From Methylocystis hirsuta (lineage in GTDB: Bacteria; Pseudomonadota; Alphaproteobacteria; Rhizobiales; Beijerinckiaceae), in contig NZ_QWDD01000001.1 in NCBI RefSeq assembly GCF_003722355.1, positions 1,116,001 to 1,180,000 on the forward strand: a DNA stretch of 64,000 nt. The letters run 5' to 3'. Each line of letters opens with the position of its first letter. Positions within the stretch are counted from its first letter, which is position 1. This document shows positions 61,424-64,000 of the stretch, piece by piece. The translations under genes were made by a program, and so were the position numbers. The notes under the pieces were generated by a model that was given only the letters and a program-made list of their open reading frames with translations, searched no databases and was not told the origin of the DNA.

Positions 61424-64000
61424 CTCAGTCGGAGAAGCGCCGCATTGAGCTTTTCGACGCGCGCCGCCGTCTCCTCGCGCCGTTCGCGGTGCTCGTCGAT
61501 CACCTCTTCTTCCGCCTTGGCGAGGAAGCCCTCATTGGCGAGTTTGGCGTCGAGCTTCTTCAACTCGCCTTCGAGCTTGCCGATCTCTTTCGCCAGCCGC
61601 GTCCTTTCGGCGCCAAGATCGATCACGCCCTCGAGCGGCATGGCGGCGACGCCGCCCCGAACGATGATTTGCGCGCTGCTCTTTGGCGCCGCCTCAGCGA
61701 AGCCGAAGTGCGAGAGCCGGGCCAGCTTGCGGATCGTCTCGTCCCAGCGCTCCGTGCGCGCTTTCAGCGCGTCGTCTGCGCCGATCAGCAGCAGCTCCGT
61801 CTCGCTCGTCAAATTCATTTCGGCGCGCAGCGAGCGGACTTCGGAAATAAGATCGACGACCCAACCGATTTCGCTTTCGGCGTCCGCATCTTCGAGTCCT
61901 TCGAGCGCCGGCCAGGCGGCGAGCGCCAGCATCGTCTCGCGCTTGGGACCGTCCGCGCCCTTAATCGCCCAAAGCTCCTCGGTGAGGAAGGGCATGAAAG
62001 GATGCAGCAGCGCGTAGATCTGGTCGAGAACGTAGGCGGTCGTCGCGCGCGTCTCGTCCTTGTCGGCGCCGTCGGCGCCTTGCAGCAGCGGTTTCGCCAG
62101 CTCGACATACCAGTCGCAGAAGACGCTCCAGACGAAGCGATAGACGGCGTTCGCCGCGTCGTTGAAGCGATAGGCCTCGATCGCCGCGCTCACCTCTGCG
62201 ATCGTGCGCGCCGCTTCGCCGACGATCCAGCGGTTCAGCGTAATCGTGTTGGCGCGCGGATCATAATATTCGACGCGCGCGCAGCCGTTGATCTCGGCGA
62301 AACGCGAGGCGTTCCACAGCTTCGTCGCGAAATTGCGATAGCCCTCGACGCGCTGCGTCGAAAGCTTGATGTCGCGTCCCTGCGCGGCCATCGCCGCAAG
62401 CGTGAAGCGCAGCGCGTCGGCGCCATATTCGTCGATCAGATGCAGCGGGTCGATGACATTGCCCTTCGACTTACTCATCTTCGCGCCCTTCTCGTCGCGG
62501 ACGAGCGCATGGATATAGACATCGCGGAAGGGGACCTCATCCATGAAATAGAGGCCCATCATCATCATGCGGGCGACCCAGAAGAAGATGATGTCGAAGC
62601 CGGTGACGAGGGCGCTCGTCGGATAATAGCGCGCGAGCTCCGGCGTCTTCTCCGGCCAGCCGAGAGTCGAGAAGGGCCAGAGCGCCGAGGAAAACCAGGT
62701 GTCGAGAACGTCTTCGTCGCGCGTGAGCGTCACGCCATCGCCGCGTTTGGAACGCGCCGCGGCAAGCGCAGCCTCTTCCGTCTCTTCGACATAGGCGTTG
62801 CCGTCCTCGTCATACCAGGCGGGGATGCGATGGCCCCACCAGAGCTGGCGCGATACGCACCAGGGCTGGATGTTCTCGAGCCACTCAAAATAGGTCTTCT
62901 CCCAATTCTTCGGAACGAAAGTGGTGCGGCCGTCGCGCACCGCCTTGAGCGCCGGCTGCGCCAAGGTCTTCGCGTCGACATACCATTGGTCGGTGAGGCG
63001 CGGCTCGAGCACGGCGCCCGAGCGGTCGCCATGCGGGACCATGTGCTTGTGGTCGTCGAGGCCGTCGAGCAGCTCGCGCTCCTCCATCATTTCGACGACG
63101 CGCTTGCGCGCGGCGAAACGGTCGAGCCCGTCGAGGGTGGAGGCCGTCGCCGCAAGTTCGGGAGAGGGGTCGACGCCTTCGTGAAAGTCCGCATTGGCGG
63201 CAAGCGTCATCTGCGCTTGCGGGTCGAGCACGTTAACGAGCCGCAGGCCATGCCGCTTGCCGACTTCGAAATCGTTGAAGTCGTGGGCCGGCGTGATTTT
63301 CACCGCGCCCGTGCCCTTCTCGGGATCGGAATATTCATCGGCGACGATTGGGATCAGCCTGCCGACCAATGGCAGACGCACGCGCTTTCCAACCAGCGCC
63401 GTGTAGCGCTCGTCTTCCGGATGCACGGCGACCGCCGTGTCGCCGAGCATTGTCTCGGGTCGCGTCGTCGCGACGACGATGAACTCGCCGGTCTCTTTCC
63501 CAGAGTCGTCGACGATCGGATATTTGAAGCGCCACAAATGGCCCTTCACTTCCTGCTGCAGCACTTCGAGATCGGAGATCGCCGTGTGCAGCGCCGGGTC
63601 CCAATTGACGAGGCGCTTGTCCTTGTAGAGCAGGCCGTCGCGATAGAGCTGCACGAAGACTTTAACGACGGCGCGCGACAGGCCTTCATCGAGCGTGAAG
63701 CGCTCGCGCGACCAGTCGCAACTGGCGCCGAGCCGCTTCAGCTGCTCGACGATCTTGCCGCCGGACTCCGCCTTCCACTCCCACACGCGCTCGACGAATT
63801 TCTCGCGTCCGAGTTCGCGGCGATGTTCCTGGCGCTCCATGAGCTGGCGTTCGACGACCATTTGCGTCGCGATGCCGGCGTGGTCGGTGCCGGGCTGCCA
63901 CAGCACGTCGTCACCCTTCATGCGGCGATAGCGCACGAGAATGTCCTGCAGCGTATTATTGAGCGCGTGGCCCATATGCAGGCTGCCGGTCACGTTCGGC
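61420..64000 (-). CDS. valS: Valine--tRNA ligase (partial, 5' end outside window)
   Basis: Charges tRNA-Val. About 860 of roughly 910 residues are present. The frame enters at the right edge reading [19 protein letters not shown] (HIGH motif as HMGH). It continues with [15 protein letters not shown], the editing domain ([17 protein letters not shown]), [23 protein letters not shown] as [16 protein letters not shown], the anticodon-binding region and a C-terminal coiled-coil arm ([23 protein letters not shown]). The start codon lies just beyond the right edge. Confidence 0.96.
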   Translation of the reverse strand, partial: PNVTGSLHMGHALNNTLQDILVRYRRMKGDDVLWQPGTDHAGIATQMVVERQLMERQEHRRELGREKFVERVWEWKAESGGKIVEQLKRLGASCDWSRERFTLDEGLSRAVVKVFVQLYRDGLLYKDKRLVNWDPALHTAISDLEVLQQEVKGHLWRFKYPIVDDSGKETGEFIVVATTRPETMLGDTAVAVHPEDERYTALVGKRVRLPLVGRLIPIVADEYSDPEKGTGAVKITPAHDFNDFEVGKRHGLRLVNVLDPQAQMTLAANADFHEGVDPSPELAATASTLDGLDRFAARKRVVEMMEERELLDGLDDHKHMVPHGDRSGAVLEPRLTDQWYVDAKTLAQPALKAVRDGRTTFVPKNWEKTYFEWLENIQPWCVSRQLWWGHRIPAWYDEDGNAYVEETEEAALAAARSKRGDGVTLTRDEDVLDTWFSSALWPFSTLGWPEKTPELARYYPTSALVTGFDIIFFWVARMMMMGLYFMDEVPFRDVYIHALVRDEKGAKMSKSKGNVIDPLHLIDEYGADALRFTLAAMAAQGRDIKLSTQRVEGYRNFATKLWNASRFAEINGCARVEYYDPRANTITLNRWIVGEAARTIAEVSAAIEAYRFNDAANAVYRFVWSVFCDWYVELAKPLLQGADGADKDETRATTAYVLDQIYALLHPFMPFLTEELWAIKGADGPKRETMLALAAWPALEGLEDADAESEIGWVVDLISEVRSLRAEMNLTSETELLLIGADDALKARTERWDETIRKLARLSHFGFAEAAPKSSAQIIVRGGVAAMPLEGVIDLGAERTRLAKEIGKLEGELKKLDAKLANEGFLAKAEEEVIDEHRERREETAARVEKLNAALLRLS

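Overview
The window is GC-rich, densely coded chromosomal DNA from an alphaproteobacterium. The markers point to Hyphomicrobiales: an RpoH-type sigma factor, the DUF1476 ATP-synthase zeta subunit, an EcfG-type (GGAAC-N16-CGTT) stress promoter, an HWE histidine kinase, DUF3422 and DUF3280 proteins, and a separate purC/purS/purQ set. The codon style and palindromic repeats remind me of methanotrophs such as Methylocystis or Methylosinus. That is an impression, because no methane or methanol genes lie in the window.

Layout. 1-728: 5' part of pheS, cut by the window edge. 955-4691: a complete 3,737-bp transposon. It has perfect 18-bp terminal inverted repeats, an 8-bp target duplication (AGATCGCG), an IS1-type transposase, and lower-GC passenger genes. 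The passengers are a GmrSD-like (DUF262 + DUF1524) type IV restriction gene with a one-base frameshift, a ribbon-helix-helix regulator and three small proteins of unknown function. The regulator and the transposase diverge from a mirror-symmetric promoter/operator. 4760-9932: phosphotransacetylase, DUF3280, a YgjP-like hydrolase, an SCO copper chaperone, a small secreted protein and a HerA-like ATPase. 9975-14402: a DUF2283 pair with one broken member, rpoH, an M48 protease with a DUF898 membrane protein, and an SDR. 14436-18301: a NitT/TauT-type ABC transporter, a DUF559 gene hemmed in by palindromic repeats, and an MBL-fold hydrolase. 18363-22604: a membrane protein, a membrane alpha/beta hydrolase and parE. 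22690-23930: an IS110-family element with a strongly structured leader. 23930-33967: HWE kinase, DUF2252, mutT, a lipoprotein, argJ, a parvulin, glnE and a DUF815 ATPase. 34080-47772: nth, DUF2244, DedA, gloA, a CDF exporter, xseB, DUF3422, pgm, a cNMP-binding protein, an OmpR-like regulator, an L,D-transpeptidase, an AT-rich orphan gene, yggS and hdeD. 47918-52251: the leuS-lptE-holA operon. 52259-57611: a GST/DUF1428/VOC operon opposite an HxlR regulator, then the purine genes purC-uma2-purS-purQ. 57863-64000: DUF1476, xerC, ribB, a phosphodiester glycosidase and valS, cut by the right edge.

Most of the window is housekeeping: aminoacyl-tRNA synthetases, purine, arginine and riboflavin synthesis, nitrogen control by GlnE, DNA topology, repair and replication, and LPS assembly. 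The accessory signal is concentrated in the IS1-type transposon, the IS110 element, the AT-rich gene at 45.6-46.3 kb, and several palindromic repeat families. One repeat family has been translated into the start of LptE, and another overlaps the rpoH ribosome-binding site.
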